The position numbers were made by a program, and so were the translations under genes. 64,000 nt of DNA from Haliotis asinina (lineage: Eukaryota > Mollusca > Gastropoda > Lepetellida > Haliotidae), in NCBI RefSeq assembly GCF_037392515.1, contig NC_090280.1:74264504-74328503 (forward strand), written 5' to 3'. Below are positions 12,801-22,721 of the stretch, piece after piece; the first letter of the stretch is position 1, and every line of letters starts with the position of its first letter. The notes under the pieces were generated by a model. It was given only the letters and a program-made list of their open reading frames with translations. It was not told the DNA's origin and made no database searches.

Positions 12801-15800
12801 TTTTCTATAGACACTTGCATGGAATGGTAGCTTGTCAAAATCTAGTTCCATTGTGAATTTCATACGTTGATGCTGGGCATTGAGGCGATTGAGAAGGCAG
12901 CTAGGATCATCGGTGGGGTGGATTTTGTCAAAGGTGTCGTCAACTTTCTGGAACCAGCATATTTGTGTGACTGGTGAGGCGAGGAGAGCCTTTTCTTCGA
13001 GTTCTGTTATGTTGATCTCGGTGATGTGTTAGAGAGGTGAGCCGTGGTTAGACCATGGGTTTGTTGGTCGATTTTATCAGACCAGGTGAAGTATGTTGAG
13101 CTTACACAGGAGTGGATGAGACGGGTGGTGCTTTCCACTGTGAGATGGGTGTCTAGGTCAGTGTGGATGTCTTTTACCTTTCTTCTAAAGATGACCAGGG
13201 CTTCGTCTGTTGGCACATTTGTAAAGATCAACCACATCATAACAGATAAGTTTGCCTGGCTGGGTGATAGTGCTGATCTTTTTGCAAAATTCTGTGGAGT
13301 CTGAGGTAAAATGTTACGGTTAAAAATTTACTGTGACAAGCAATGTAAGAAATCCCCTCTGAACCAGCAAAACAGAACAAAGACAAGTTTAAAATATTCA
13401 AATCTTGTATTAAGACAATGAAAACAAGTTATACAAAGTCATTTTCACAATACAGATTTCAAATACAATACAAATGCGGCAATGTAAGGCAACGGGTCAC
13501 AGAATATGTAGTATAGCAAACTCACCAAAGACTTAGTGCGAGAGAGAAACAGTTATGTAGAATGAAAACACGGCGAGCGGCCTGACAGCAGTTTCAGGCG
13601 TTGACGGATAAAGTGTTGGCAGCGATTGATGATGATATACAGTGAATGAATGTGAATCTGTCTCCGTCCCAACACGGCAACTAGCCTTTATGTATACTTT
13701 CAGTCATTTTGAGCAAATACGACCATCCCCAACACCGTAGAATGGCCTGGAAACAATCAACAGTTGTTTATTGAAAGGGAGGTAACTCTCAAGTACTGCC
13801 TTAGAGGCGAACCGCTTAAATACTTTTCCGTAGGAAATGTGACACATAATAACGAACACTATAACCTTTAATATTGTAACCCAAAATTAGAATTACAGCA
13901 ATGATAATAATTATTACTTAATTAGTAACAAAATATACAGAAAATACACACTCGTAACAAAAGGATTTCGCTGATATGCCTAGTGGAGCGATAAGACTGT
14001 TGAGATGCTTGGTGATATTGTAGTGGATTGTGTTTCTGGAACAGCTTACGAGGCGGGCTTGAGATACGTATATATGGGGCAAATTAACCACAGAAACAGA
14101 AAGTACCTCTTATTCAGCGAGAGACGCATATGCGTATTTCACTTTTTATAATCACCTTGTACCTATTATTTCAACCAATTTAGTTGTACACCATTATTGT
14201 AGGCCTATACAGCGTTTGACAAATGTCCGCGAAAAAGGGGATTATGATGGTCTTACAGAGGTAAGCGTCTGGTACTGTTCACTGGGAATAGATACTAAAT
14301 ACTTTTATGCACATTGATTAATTAGATGTAATCGTTCTGAGGTTACTGCAGATTATATTTTCTTCACCTTCCTAATAAATAGGAAACGATATACGAAGTT
14401 TCAAGGACACACAAAGAATACATACAAGTACATACAATAGAATAGTCTGAATTTACTTTTTAGGCATTATTACAATGTCACGTTTCATATAATGAAACAT
14501 AATGTATAACTACAAGTAGTTATACATCCAATTAACTTACTAATTTAAAGCTTACTGTAACTATTTATTTTCCATAATCTAAAGTTGATAATGTTACCTA
14601 ATCCCATATAACGTGATAAGTCGCGCCTTTGCACCGAGTACATAAATATACATGTCACTGTTATTACAGCAATGAAATCTTGTAAGTGTATTTTATAATG
14701 TTTTAGTCACTGATAAATCTACTGAGTCTGGTACTGAGTAGTAACCGACAAATTTGTGTACAAAGATATTTCTCACTGACGTATCAATGTCAAAAGGTAT
14801 TTTCAGTTTTCTGTACACAATTTTGGTGACCATGATAAAATTATGACAGAAATTTGGAAATATTGTTGGAATACTAACCATTTCTCTGGAACTGGTTATA
14901 TACATTTCCAAGACATGTATTCCCGGTCGATCACCAGCGGAATTATGGACGAAAATCAGAACATACAGAAATAGGAACAAAATTATGGGATAAAAATATT
15001 TCCCCCTTGCTACTCTGATTTAGCCACCAACATTCAGTAACAGATAACTTTTAACATATTAAAAAGTTAAATGAAACACACTTAACTATATGTAGTTATT
15101 ATCTATTTAATATTTAGCAGACGAAAAGTCAACTTTACCCATTAAAACAACACCGCATATTCCTTCGAATGATAAGACTGCAATTTCAGGCATAAGATAC
15201 TGACAGTCCACGCTAACCTTTAGTTAAGACGAAGACAAACAGATGATTGGGGCATTGACAAGCATTTTAGATATTCAACAATTTTGTTAAAGAAAACCCA
15301 GGAAAATGTCATTAGCTTCGTGAAATGGATCGGTGGTCCTAAACATATTTTCTGAGTATATTGTGTTGATTCAATTCGTTGGGATTGTACCTGTTCCCAA
15401 ATCGAGTGTGCTCAATTTTTAACAATTCATGCGTGAAACGCACCCAAGGGGCGTTCCCAAGTATGCAAATTGGGGTCATTTGTCAGGTCGTGGATCATCT
15501 TATATGTGTTTACCAGTAACTTTTTCCTTCACCAATAGCGCTTCCATGACACATCTAAATGTTTAGAGGAAAGAAAATCACTTTTGCTGCAACACCGAGT
15601 TTGCAATAATCGGCTGCAAAAAGATAACTATTGTCAGATTTCTTGACCATGTCTACTGTCGAAAATCAGAGTGACTTGGTTCCTTAACTTCATTGGCACA
15701 TCCTTCCTAATCAAGTATGATAGGTTGTAGAAGTGTTGTCTAATTTATCTGTGTCCATTTTATGGTTATGCAGATATAGTTCGCCTAGCTCTTTGGCAAA

Positions 15801-17270
15801 AACTGATCACTTTGCTGCTTTCAGATCTCAGTGATATGACAGAGTGGACTGAAGTGTTGACTGATGAATGACCCATGATTTGTACAGATTCCAGTGTATC
15901 GACTTATGGTGAGTCAAGAAAGGAGTATGTGGCTACATGAAGTAAAACAAATTTATCAGTTACATTGAGAAACCTCACTGGGAAAACCACTTTGTATGGG
16001 AATTCTGGCTCCTTGAATTTGAGGTGCCTCTTGAGGAGGAAACGGTTCTAGTAGCAATACTCTGTTGTATTTTAACAGGAATAGCAGTCTGGGAACATGG
16101 AGAAATGTGAACTGATTTGCAAGGTCTCAAAAACCTACAGGTAATCCATCTTGCAGGTGAACTGAGCGTCTTGAGAGATTACTTTTGACATAATTTGACA
16201 TGAGAAAAGTCAAACCAAGAATGACGGCATTCAAGTAAAGATGTCACGATGATGGACTTTTAGATATAACTTTGTTGCAAGTTTACCCTGCGTCCACTTC
16301 CACGCACTTATTCCATCTTCGTTGTACACCCAGTAAAGGACAGAAGGGGTTCAGTCCATTCACAAAAATAGCAACTAAGATGTCCTTTGGCACAGCCGTC
16401 CTAGATGAAGTCGGCTCTAATGCTGATTTGTGGTCAGTACTGATAGATAAAATTGTCCTAATGGTTGAAATCTAGAAAAAGAAACGTGTTTGAGTCTATA
16501 CCGGTCAGACTTGATGTTGATTGCACCCTGTTTACCTAGTATTTGGGAAGCTGAGTATGTGACAAAACCATCCTTGCAAATGGGGTAGAACATGACACAG
16601 TTTAACCTTCCTGCTGTTGATGGTGTTGGCAACACTGACGTTGGTGTTTATATTGATGTTGTTACTGTTGTTATTACTGACAGTGATGATGTAGATGGTG
16701 GAAGTGTTGTGGCTGAGTCTGCTTGAAGTGTTTCGAAGGACTCATTATTTAAAGACTGCAGCCTCGATCTGTAATTTTCAAGTGTTATGCCTTTCATCAG
16801 CCCTAGGAATTTTCATCTCCAGTTTGCAGATGGTGGTTGTCTTGGGAACAGAGTTTCAGGGTGTCTTATTGGGTGTGGTCTCCTTACTACGTCCCAATGA
16901 TGACTAGATAAAGTGGGGAAGTTAACTTGGCAGTCCTTTTGAAACACTGTAAAATATATGTTAGCTAATATTTTCACGGAAATCTAAACGTGTCAAACAT
17001 CTGATGTATAACCTGCAATTATTCCTGAGTCAAGGAGAGCACCGACCAATTAAAATGATATAAATTACTATGTATGTGATAATATCTATTCGTAACGGTG
17101 ATGCATCCGGGATTACAGCGTATATTACAGCCTGGGAAATAAACATGCAGTGACAGCTTGACTGCACTGCATAATACAGAGTTACTGATGTGTGAATAGC
17201 AAGTCTATAAGTTTTTATCTTCAGAAAAATATGAATGTTTCACTGATTGTTACCTAAAGTATTGGTGGTA

Positions 17271-17305
<35 letters not shown>

Positions 17306-20300
17306 GTTTTACAGATTAAAAATTGAAATGCAGCAGAGAGGGTTCGGGTGATCCTGGCACAGTCAGGCTGGTCAAGCTCATCATCAGCTCAGGGCCCTAG
17401 CCCCCTCTACACGCAGCCCATACAGCGAATGGGACTTCTCCCAGGAAACACTGCCTAGTCGAACCCACCAAGAACTTTTCGGAGAATATGAAGGCTCCCC
17501 AACACTGCAGCCTTCTGCATTACCCAGATTGTCAGAAGGGCTGTGCTCCCAGTGGATAACCCGGGCACTCTCCTCATCTGCGCTAAGAGATCAGGAGGTA
17601 CCAAACCAAGGGCACCGAGAACAATGGGGAGCCTGACGACAGTGTACTTGGGATGCAAGCGAGACATTTCAAAGGCGAGGTCCGCATATTTATCATGCTT
17701 TTCCTGAATCTTGCCAATCACATTGCTGTCAAAAGGGACAGAAACTTCTATGATATAAATACTTTCATTGGCTTTATCAAAAAGGACAAGATCAGGTTTG
17801 TTGGCTGGAATTCGTCTCAGGCTGTATATTGGCCTATTCCAGAGAAGTTTGTAGCTGTCATTTTCCAGGACGCCCTGGACATGCTCAGGGTCGTACCATG
17901 GATGGACCTCGGAGTCAAAGCCACAGGCATGGCGGAGACGATAATAAAAGCAGCGAGCTATGCCATCATGTCTTTTAAGATATGCTGTTTGTGCCAAGGA
18001 AGGGCATCCACTAACAAGGTGTTGGACAGTCTCTGTAAATTCATTGCAAAGACGACATTTCATATTGATATTTTCTTTAAGAATAACATTCTGACGATTG
18101 CGAGTGGGAAGTGACTGGTCCTGAGCAGCAAAAAGGAAGCCCTCAGTTTCACATTTAAGACCAGCCGACTTCATCCAGGCGAAGGTGTCGCTTGGATTGC
18201 TGTTCTGTTTCACACACTGCATATACACACGATGCAATGGCTTCTCAGACAGCTTCTTCACAAAGGACCGACTCTGGGCAGACTTGGTGAAGGACTTCAC
18301 CTGGTTTACTCCCATCACTGTACTGTCCAGCAGTACATCACCATCAACAAAATCAACTTCAAATTTCAGATTGTGTCCAACAACCTTGGCACGCTTAAAA
18401 TAGCTGTGAAATTCCTTGCTTTCATCATGAGTCTTGACGTGCATCACCAGAGGATCATCCGATAAATAAATATGTGCAAAAGTGCACAATAGAACTCTAT
18501 CATGAAGAGCTTCCACATTAATCAAACCCCGTCCTCCCGAATTGATTGGCATGTATAAACGATTAAGAGAGGAATGAGGGTGATGTGCTCTGTTATCAGA
18601 CATGATCCTACTGGTCAGGCGGTCAAGACTCTGGATGTCTTGTTTTGTCCAATCAACTACTCCAAAGGAATAGGAGAGGACTCGCACAGCAAAAGTATTG
18701 GTGGCTTTGACATTGTTTCGAGCATTTAGCTCTGAACTCCAGATTTTCTTTAAACGAGATTTATACTCGGCCCGAAGTTTATTTTGAATCTGGGCATTCT
18801 GGAGCTTGTCTCGAACTTGCATTCCAAGATAGGTGTATGCCTGATCTTCCACAAGATGCTCAATAACTCCTCCCCCTTGTAACCTGACCGATCCATCATT
18901 AGTTACCTTGCCACGTTTCAAATGAAGAGTATTACATTTGTCGAGTCCAAATGTCATGCCTATATCATTAGAGAAGGACTCGACAAGGAGAACCTGTTCT
19001 TTCAAATTGGTCTCTCCCTTGGCAAGGAGCTCGATGTCATCCATGTAGAGGAGATGAGTAAGAGGTGTTGGGGATCTGTGCTGAGGAGGTCCGGGATGAT
19101 AACCCTCCTCCCTATTGAGCAGAAACCTCAAAGGATTCAGAGACAGACAAAAAAGCAAAGGACTAAAGGAGTCCACCTGGAAAATTCCCCTGTAGGACAA
19201 TGAAAAATGCAATAAAGATGTTCCAAACCAATATATATTGAGATCCGTCAAGGACAACTTTTATGTGGAAGTGAGATGACTGTACAGTAGGACAGCTGAC
19301 CCACTGAGATTGACACACAATTGATGTAGCAAAAAAGTGTCAATTCCAGCTCTTGAATACACGATTGTCGGTCGTTTTTACGCAAATATGCAGTAAGAGA
19401 CGGACGTTAGCTCATCTATGGGTATGTTTCTACTTAATGCAGGCTGTTGTGGTGTAAACAGCCAACGCAACTGTCATAGTGGCATCATCTGAACTTGTAG
19501 CGGTCAGACCGGATACGTGTCGTTGGGAAACCACCAGACATTGGGTTATCCTCATTTGGTTGTCTTTCTTGGTAACTGTAGGGTTGGCTTGTTTTACAAT
19601 CTATCTCATTTTGTGCGAACCGTACCAGATCCTCGAGTGTCTGGGCAAAAGTGAAATTCAAAGCTTGGTTTGAGCAGATGCACGAGTTGTCATCCTTAAA
19701 GAGTCCAACATATCTTGGGGTGCTGTTAACAGGAGTAATGTTCATGGTGTGAGTGAGTCGATTCAGTTTCTGTAATACCACAGCTGTATGGCAGCCGTCT
19801 GTAAATAAACGAGTCCGGACCAGACAATCCAGTGATCAAAAGCACGAGCACCGATCTGCGCAGATTGGAACCGATGACATGTATCAACCACGGGTTGCAT
19901 GGGTTGCTGAAGACATATTCTACCCCGTATCTTCGAGTGTCAATTTCCTTGGAAACTATGGTAAATAAGTGTAGTTCCAACGATGGGAGTGCCAGAGCTC
20001 GTTGTGAGCGAGTGAGTGAGTTAAGTTTTAGAAACAAAATCAAGGCGAGGGAAAACAGAAATGGGCCTCACACACTGTGTCCATGTGGGGAGTCAAACCC
20101 GTGTCTTCGGCGTAATGAGCGAGAGCCTTAACCACTAGACTACCCTATCGTCCCTAGGGACCCTAGGGATAGACTACCCTATCGTCCCTAGGGACTGAAG
20201 ACATTGTAGTAAATGTTGAAACAGGGAAGGTATACATAGTTTACGCTTCAGTTGACATGAGCGTTGTTGGAGGCCTGATAAATAAACCTGGGATCATTCC

Positions 20301-22721
20301 GTGGAAAAGTGTGTATACTGTTGATACTAAATGTAAGAGATCACAAGTATCACTAGTAGCCAACTGTAAAAATCGTGTTCTTTGAAGATGAACAAAGGGA
20401 ATGACTTAAGTGGACCGACATGGCTTGTCCAAGGTCATCTGGATGAGGTATTGAACTTTCAATTTAGAACCTTCGAAAAATGTCTGTGATTGAAACTAAC
20501 AGTCTGTGGTAAGGACAATGTAGACCAGTCAAAGAAAAACAGTTACTAATACAGCATACAATGCCATTCTTACCTCAATTCTTGATAGTGAGCTGACAAT
20601 TCTTCCTAGATCATCATTGGCAGAGGAATCACCTGGTGTTAACTCGTTTAGAAGCTGGTCAAAGGCAAAGGACAGCAGTTCCTCAGCCAGAAACTTGAGA
20701 ACGAGGGTAAGCGATGAATTACCTAGAATACAAACATCAACTTTAACAATCATATAACTGATCATAACACTAATATATTTTTGGAAACAGTAGTGGGTTG
20801 CCGAAGACCACTTCTGACTCTTGATGGGGATGTATAACCTAAAGAGTATTTCCTTCAAGTAGATGTATGTGTTTTCTCACTGAGTATGTCACGTTTGTCG
20901 TATATTTGTATAGTATTTGCGGATAAGACCATTTGCCACTCGACTTGGCTCTAAGTAGCATGCGCATATGACGTATAACGGATCGTAGATTTTATCTGTT
21001 GAAAAACAGATGCATGTGGACGTTGAATATTTGTTTCGCAAGTGAACATGCTTAGTCGTTGGGGGATTATAAAGCCAAAGTTTTACTTAATCATACAATT
21101 AACAATAAGGTAGTCACGATCAAATTTAAAACTTTGAAAATAGCCCTTGGCACCTCCTCCCTGCCGCACGCACCTACACACACACAAACATATGCTTCAA
21201 CAATCCAAGTCACACACCCCGAAACAATAACAACCAGTTTTGTCTGTGCAAATCATACACATATATCACAGAACATCGATACTGACAGTCCAGCATAAAA
21301 GCTTAGTACTGATAATGTACTAGTCAAGAATGTTTAGAATCTCTCAAACAGTTAGATGTAAAGCACCAGGTTTTCTCTTTTCTGCGCAGCTTGTCTTCTA
21401 CGACGTCCGCCCGTTAAATTTACTGTATCCTGACTACAGAACAACATGTTCACCTCCCCTCTCACTCTCAACACAGCCGATATACTGTCACCGCGTGTAT
21501 CATTTCCAACCAAACCTTTAATGCTATTTAAGTTTTCTTTTTCACTTCTTCTTTGCTTATTGTATTTATCAGCTTAACTGGTACATTCCATAAAAACCCA
21601 CGTCGATAATTATATTTATATATCCCGATCAAATTCGTTCATGTGCGGAGGCGATTTTGCAAGTAAACATTTAATTACATGTTCATTTTCATGTATTGGT
21701 ATTATCACGTTGTTAAGGTCTGTCCCTGTACGAAATGTTAAATCTGTTGTTACTGGCTCTGTATCGTAATCATGAGACTAGAAATATTTTCAAAAATCGG
21801 TTGTATTTTGTCTTGAATTGTCTTGAATAGACGAAAACTAGACGAATAATTTCTTATTAGTTTTACGTATGTAGTTCTGACAACACTTCCTGAGATTAAT
21901 CGTTAATCTGTTTTCATATGCAAGAATGTTCCTCGTCTTGTTACCTTTTCTAACCTTCTTGTTTAATGCATCTCTTCCCCTGAGTTCTGACCCGTGAAGG
22001 TCCGGGATAGAATAGGCCTTTCGAAACCCATTCTTGCATAAAAAGGCGACTATGCTTGTCAGTTTAAACTGTTTATTTCTAGCATGCTTTTAAGTCACGG
22101 CCTTAATAGACTCATTTGCGTTTGTCTTTCAACATTTTTCTGTTTGAAATTGCTTTGCTCCTTTGATTGTAATTGACGCAGTTGAAGACCTGTTTGCTCA
22201 AAACTCCGTTTTCCTTACAGACCCGATGGCATCTTGTCTCATCATGTAAGTCTTTGAGGATCAATCACTAACGCCTTTGTGTCCTCGTGCTTGGACTCTG
22301 GTAGTCGACACATTCGAGTTTCTTCTCCCGAACAGCTAACTCCCCTGTGAATGGTGAGAAATTTGGTTCCCGGCTATGTATTCAGCTGTACTGGCTCCAA
22401 ATGTAAACACCTACTACCATCTGTATAGTATACGGTACTAGTTGCCTAGGTCTTTTCTTTGCGAGATCGATTTGGGAGATCGATCTTACATGTATTCAGC
22501 GTGGGTCGCCATCTTTATTACATAATTTTATCCATGTTGCTGGACTATCCGCTGTTCAGCAACTGGGGACACATATTGACATTATATCTTTTCGTTTGAT
22601 AGTGTGTACACATTGCAATGTATCAATAATCGTTAAATATAAACATGGTGAAAGGTACAACATTACCTGACATAGGCAATCCTGTCAAAAGCATCAGAGA
22701 AATCCACTTCCCAAGCTTCAT
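729..22721 (-). CDS. Type I single-pass membrane protein of unrecognised family (4 exons, 489 aa)
   Basis: Spliced model: exons 22721-22667, 20722-20574, 2147-1022 and 868-729; total 1470 nt including the TAA stop, with phases 1, 0, 1 agreeing at every junction. Residues 1-18 are a hydrophobic signal peptide (MKLGKWISLMLLTGLPMS). About residues 25-245 are helix- and leucine-rich and partly coiled-coil-like. About 270-440 is rich in beta-type segments and aromatic residues. Residues about 458-481 form one membrane helix, followed by the basic tail KCRNNKKQ. The predicted outer part has five N-glycosylation sequons (N20, N120, N215, N307, N370) and eight cysteines (169, 218, 225, 246, 303, 333, 366, 442). 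The start is the only ATG before the signal peptide in exon 1. A cell-surface role is inferred from the topology; I do not recognise a family and assign no function. The 18.4-kb join of exon 2 to exon 3 rests on phase, donor/acceptor quality and continuity of the helical region, not on transcripts. Confidence 0.7.
869..1021 (-). other. Intron 3 of the membrane-protein gene, 153 nt, open in frame
   Basis: GTGAGT at the donor and TTTCAG at the acceptor. Its length is a multiple of three and it has no stop in the gene frame, so retention would add 51 residues, many hydrophobic, just before the membrane helix. Confidence 0.65.
1022..2147 (-). CDS. Membrane-protein gene, exon 3 (main extracellular part)
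   Basis: 1126 nt and 375 whole codons without a stop, between acceptor TTTGTTTCAG and donor TACAG/GTGAGT. It starts KNIQDVKTSIEELKD, a helical continuation of exon 2, and later holds the glycosylation sequons and all eight cysteines of the ectodomain. The in-frame sequence upstream of 2147 is intron, so an apparent start there is not real. Confidence 0.8.
2382..2510 (-). other. Possible cryptic or alternative exon inside intron 2
   Basis: An open stretch on the minus strand with four cysteines and four tryptophans (for example CTHKWIWEGWPTRGYQDC). It is flanked by AACCTCAG as a possible acceptor and GACT/GTATGT as a possible donor, 129 nt apart. Its phase does not fit between exons 2 and 3, so it is not in the model above. 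It may be chance coding or belong to another transcript. Confidence 0.2.
2572..3300 (-). mobile_element. Tc1-like transposon remnant (degenerate transposase)
   Basis: Reading the minus strand from about 3300 down gives Tc1 transposase pieces in changing frames: an N-terminal helix-turn-helix (TAHERERVIGMRQMGTNNSH, then IARALNCT), a second helical part (TRHLRNRVIAATDTAATALG) and a late piece (NVNAQRYRDDILQPVAIP). The DDE motifs after this are lost. Several frameshifts are needed, so it is dead. Its downstream edge CGATCATTAATAAGGGTGTTC recurs at 34794-34814. Confidence 0.75.
3301..3939. other. No recognisable gene
   Basis: AT-rich DNA between two transposon relics. Some of it may belong to the flank of the transposon starting near 3940, but no clear terminal inverted repeat was found. 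Confidence 0.4.
3940..4771 (+). mobile_element. DNA transposon relic with wide-spacing DDE transposase
   Basis: An IS630/Tc1/mariner-type transposase broken by at least three frameshifts and one stop. Visible parts in order: MERKDIVSKRLQYLRAKKKY (about 3991-4050); the first catalytic Asp in LIFIDETW; a glycine-rich QPPSGIGPRL; ADYHDEMN; the second Asp in SVIVMDNAPYHS; and the final Glu in PPYHAELNPIELIWANVK. The last 172 residues (to the stop at 4769-4771) are open. About 81 residues separate the second Asp from the Glu, unlike the 34 of Tc1, which recalls the group described as DD82E (Sailor). Terminal inverted repeats were not found. Confidence 0.8.
4772..5089. other. No recognisable gene
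   Basis: 3' flank of the transposon relic and lead-in to the satellite. No repeat or coding signal is clear. Confidence 0.35.
5090..6345 (+). repeat. ~180-bp satellite with CCATGG palindromes (about 7 units)
   Basis: Units start about every 160-185 bp and share TTTTGGAGGTTGTAAATGAA followed by GAGTATCATGACACAAA, CTCATTTTGACTTAAT and a palindromic core. The core is TCTCGCCCATGGGCGA, a short spacer, then GGCCCATGGGCGAGA, so each unit holds two CCATGG palindromes that can also pair with each other. Two units have lost an arm or both. Short open frames here follow the repeat and are not genes. Confidence 0.85.
7239..7505 (+). mobile_element. Abalone-type SINE, full length, with target-site duplication
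   Basis: 267 bp from TGAGTGAGTGAG to CTTCACGGGTC, flanked by AGAAAATTAG at 7229-7238 and 7506-7515. The target-site duplication shows insertion by target-primed reverse transcription. It serves as a reference for the other copies. Confidence 0.9.
7998..8042 (+). repeat. GAAT microsatellite
   Basis: About 11 units of GAAT at the edge of the deletion in copy 1. The matching place in copy 2 has about four units. Confidence 0.9.
8292..8308 (+). other. Duplication junction with filler
   Basis: Between the two copies lies TTACTTTTTGTTAG. The same bases occur at 11522-11535, about 350 bp beyond the end of copy 2. The junction therefore contains sequence from further along the original locus. Confidence 0.7.
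8309..11169 (+). repeat. Tandem duplication, copy 2
   Basis: Second copy of 5643-8291. It keeps both palindrome arms of the first satellite unit (8355-8390), of which copy 1 has lost one, and keeps the 214-bp segment missing from copy 1. The near-identity means the duplication is recent, or that two haplotypes were joined during assembly. Confidence 0.9.
9928..10194 (+). mobile_element. Abalone-type SINE (duplicated with its target-site duplication)
   Basis: Same SINE as at 7239-7505, with the same AGAAAATTAG flanks at 9918-9927 and 10195-10204. It was copied by the segmental duplication, not by a second insertion. Confidence 0.9.
11170..12084. other. No recognisable gene; source of the junction filler
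   Basis: Contains the TTTTACTTTTTGTTAG stretch at 11520-11535 that reappears between the duplicated copies. The segment 11660-11945 resembles 60300-60600 (CACAACTTTGCAGATTCTGA then CCTTTCGGTATG, against CACAACTTGCAGATTCTCAT then CCTTTGGGTATG), so it is probably an interspersed repeat. Confidence 0.5.
12085..13310 (-). mobile_element. Penelope-like retroelement remnant (RT plus GIY-YIG)
   Basis: On the minus strand, in order: a reverse-transcriptase piece with DLFTNVPTDEAL-like sequence near 13230-13200 and SCVSSTYFTWSDKIDQQTHG; a KVDDTF motif (the YVDD-type active site) near 12950; HASVYRKPTRINMYSS near 12800; and a GIY-YIG endonuclease domain (QIQCECGDSHIGETSG, then LNLRIKEH) with the closing QGYYIPPAYEQLI. 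The order RT then GIY-YIG is diagnostic of Penelope-like elements. It is broken at several places and lacks its 5' part, so it is an old dead copy. Confidence 0.85.
13311..17270. other. About 4 kb without a recognisable gene
   Basis: AT-rich intron DNA. The open stretch 14693-14980 on the minus strand (95 codons) starts with a hydrophobic run but opens with TTG, not ATG, and has no clear splice sites. The part 15700-16900 has low-complexity GTT/GAT-rich DNA and short open frames on both strands that I could not place; an old repeat relic is possible. Confidence 0.35.
17272..17306 (+). repeat. ATT/AAT trinucleotide tract, LINE tail
   Basis: About 11 units of ATT. On the LINE strand this is the (AAT)n 3' tail. 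Confidence 0.85.
17272..19260 (-). mobile_element. 5'-truncated LINE with restriction-like endonuclease (R2/NeSL-type)
   Basis: One open frame from about 19257 to the stop at 17455 (600 codons). It begins inside the reverse-transcriptase domain (YRGIFQVDSFSPLLFCLSLN); residues 71-74 are the active-site YMDD. Residues 401-418 form a CCHC zinc motif (CRLCNEFTETVQHLVSGC). Residues about 487-510 are a PD-(D/E)XK nuclease core (KPDLVLFD, then IIEVSVPFD). RT, CCHC and C-terminal nuclease in this order mark LINEs of the R2/NeSL/R4 type. The minus-strand element ends in an (AAT)n tail at 17306-17272. The N-terminal part, including the first RT motifs, is missing; the usual GD of the RT motif reads VD here. 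Confidence 0.88.
19261..19747. other. No recognisable gene
   Basis: Flank of the truncated LINE. No clear target-site duplication or coding signal was found. Confidence 0.35.
19748..19941 (+). mobile_element. Abalone-type SINE, diverged, internally deleted
   Basis: Has GTGAGTGAG, AACGAGTCCGGACCAGACAA and AACCGATGACATGT, but lacks the CACCCGATCCCGTTAGTCGC block and ends CGAGTGTC. Confidence 0.75.
20005..20195 (+). mobile_element. tRNA-headed SINE (second family), with duplicated end
   Basis: Starts GAGTGAGTGAGTTAAGTTTTA and ends in a reverse-oriented tRNA-like head: GGGAGTCAAACCCGTG is the complement of a B box. The last bases (AGACTACCCTATCGTCCCTA) are repeated once in tandem at 20137-20195, with TCCCTAGGGA palindromes. 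Confidence 0.7.
20574..20722 (-). CDS. Membrane-protein gene, exon 2 (helical segment)
   Basis: 149 nt between an acceptor TTGTATTCTAG and a donor ATTGAG/GTAAGA. The G left by exon 1 completes a Gly codon, giving GNSSLT with an N-glycosylation sequon right after the signal peptide. The segment is acidic and leucine-rich and ends in phase 0 with SSLSRIE, which continues smoothly into exon 3. Confidence 0.65.
20723..22666 (-). other. Intron 1 of the membrane-protein gene
   Basis: 1.94 kb between donor GTAATG and acceptor TTCTAG. It contains a SINE fragment at 21988-22060 on the minus strand (GACCCGTGAAGGTCCGGGAT onward) and otherwise AT-rich DNA with no gene signal. Confidence 0.55.
22667..22721 (-). 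CDS. Membrane-protein gene, exon 1 (signal peptide)
   Basis: 55 nt from ATG at 22721. It encodes 18 residues with two N-terminal lysines and a hydrophobic core, then one base of a split codon. It ends at a TCAG/GTAATG donor. No TATA box is obvious just upstream on the minus strand. Confidence 0.65.

Larger units (their letters stand above)
2148..20573 (-). other. Intron 2 of the membrane-protein gene, 18.4 kb, filled with repeats
   Basis: Runs from donor GAG/GTAAGA at 20573 to acceptor TTTCAG at 2148. It holds the Tc1 relic, the wide-spacing DDE transposon, the CCATGG satellite, the tandem duplication, the Penelope-like relic, the LINE and several SINEs listed separately. Its status as a single intron is inferred from the exon 2/exon 3 match. 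Confidence 0.55.

Noticed and set aside
14693-14980. 95-codon minus-strand frame with a hydrophobic start
   Set aside because: It opens with TTG, not ATG, and no splice acceptor fits; probably chance in AT-rich DNA.
15700-16910. Possible decayed retroelement coding region
   Set aside because: Short frames on both strands gave no RT, protease or integrase motif I could defend.
17653-18114. 153-codon plus-strand frame
   Set aside because: Antisense shadow of the LINE open frame.
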